A DNA stretch of 64,000 nt from an uncultured Aquimarina sp. Its GTDB lineage: Bacteria > Bacteroidota > Bacteroidia > Flavobacteriales > Flavobacteriaceae. Of this stretch, positions 63,930-64,000 are shown piece after piece (positions within the stretch are counted from its first letter, which is position 1; each line of letters begins with the position of its first letter). A model generated the notes under the pieces. That model searched no databases, was not told where the DNA came from, and worked only from the letters and a program-made list of their open reading frames with translations. Location of the stretch: NCBI GenBank assembly GCA_947503835.1, contig CANNFM010000006.1, positions 124,001-188,000 on the forward strand. The letters run 5' to 3'. The position numbers and the translations under genes were made by a program.

Positions 63930-64000
63930 ATGTTTTCAATTCATAAGAAAAAGAGCGCTTTAGCTTTTTTAGTACTTCCATTTTTATTTTATGGCCAAGC
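63930..64000 (+). CDS. Exported protein, truncated by the window end
   Basis: The ATG at 63930 follows AGGGGA. The 23 readable codons form a signal peptide: basic start (HKKK), hydrophobic core ALAFLVLPFLFYGQ. The core resembles that of the exported protein at 56945 (IIFLLLPFVFFGQ), which suggests a paralogue and perhaps a second copy of the TonB cluster further on. Nothing more can be said from the visible part. Confidence 0.6.
   Translation, partial: MFSIHKKKSALAFLVLPFLFYGQ

Overview
The window looks like a chromosomal segment of a marine Flavobacteriaceae bacterium (Bacteroidota), perhaps close to Aquimarina. This rests on the AT-rich base composition, SusC/SusD pairs, hybrid two-component and LytTR regulators, DUF4249 and DUF4350 proteins, and secreted enzymes with type IX secretion (T9SS) sorting tails. 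The genus is an inference. No rRNA, tRNA, insertion sequence, prophage or CRISPR array was seen.

Region 1 (1-12.8 kb, all minus strand) is ordinary metabolic and housekeeping content: a PhzF-like isomerase, SigZ sigma factor, molybdopterin oxidoreductase, two GNAT acetyltransferases, small membrane proteins, RidA, a DUF4350 protein, an FMN-binding lipoprotein, nitrilase, arginase-family hydrolase, DUF2867 protein and M1 peptidase. A decayed 3' fragment of a DJ-1/PfpI-family gene lies at 8632-8784.

Region 2 (12.8-53.4 kb) is a large chitin-utilisation locus. A LytS-type kinase, LytTR regulator and sodium:solute symporter form an apparent operon divergent from a SusC/SusD pair and a GH18 chitinase lipoprotein. 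After an oppositely oriented VCBS/ASPIC lipoprotein come a NagB-PIG-L fusion and a GH20 hexosaminidase, then an orphan LytTR regulator and a 1362-residue hybrid two-component sensor/AraC regulator. Divergent from that sensor is a run of secreted enzymes: a protein with three GH18 domains, a GH8 + GH16-like + GH19 protein, another GH18 chitinase, a GH16 enzyme and an astacin-type protease. The likely flow is extracellular and surface cleavage of chitin, possibly with chitosan or matrix glucan and protein, capture by SusCD, trimming by GH20, symport across the inner membrane and deamination by NagB. No NagA or amino-sugar kinase is present here.

Region 3 (53.35-54.18 kb) holds the most unusual feature. 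It is a 435-bp array of exactly 21-bp units with no phase slips: seven units in one orientation, a 15-nt palindromic core centred on 53622, and thirteen units in the opposite orientation. I do not recognise this element. The period equals two turns of B-DNA.

Region 4 (54.2-64 kb) has a lipoprotein esterase and an M28 peptidase on the minus strand, then a plus-strand cluster of a small secreted protein, a TonB-dependent receptor with an STN domain, a DUF4249 lipoprotein and a secreted protein with a TonB-plug-like tail. The window ends inside another exported-protein gene.
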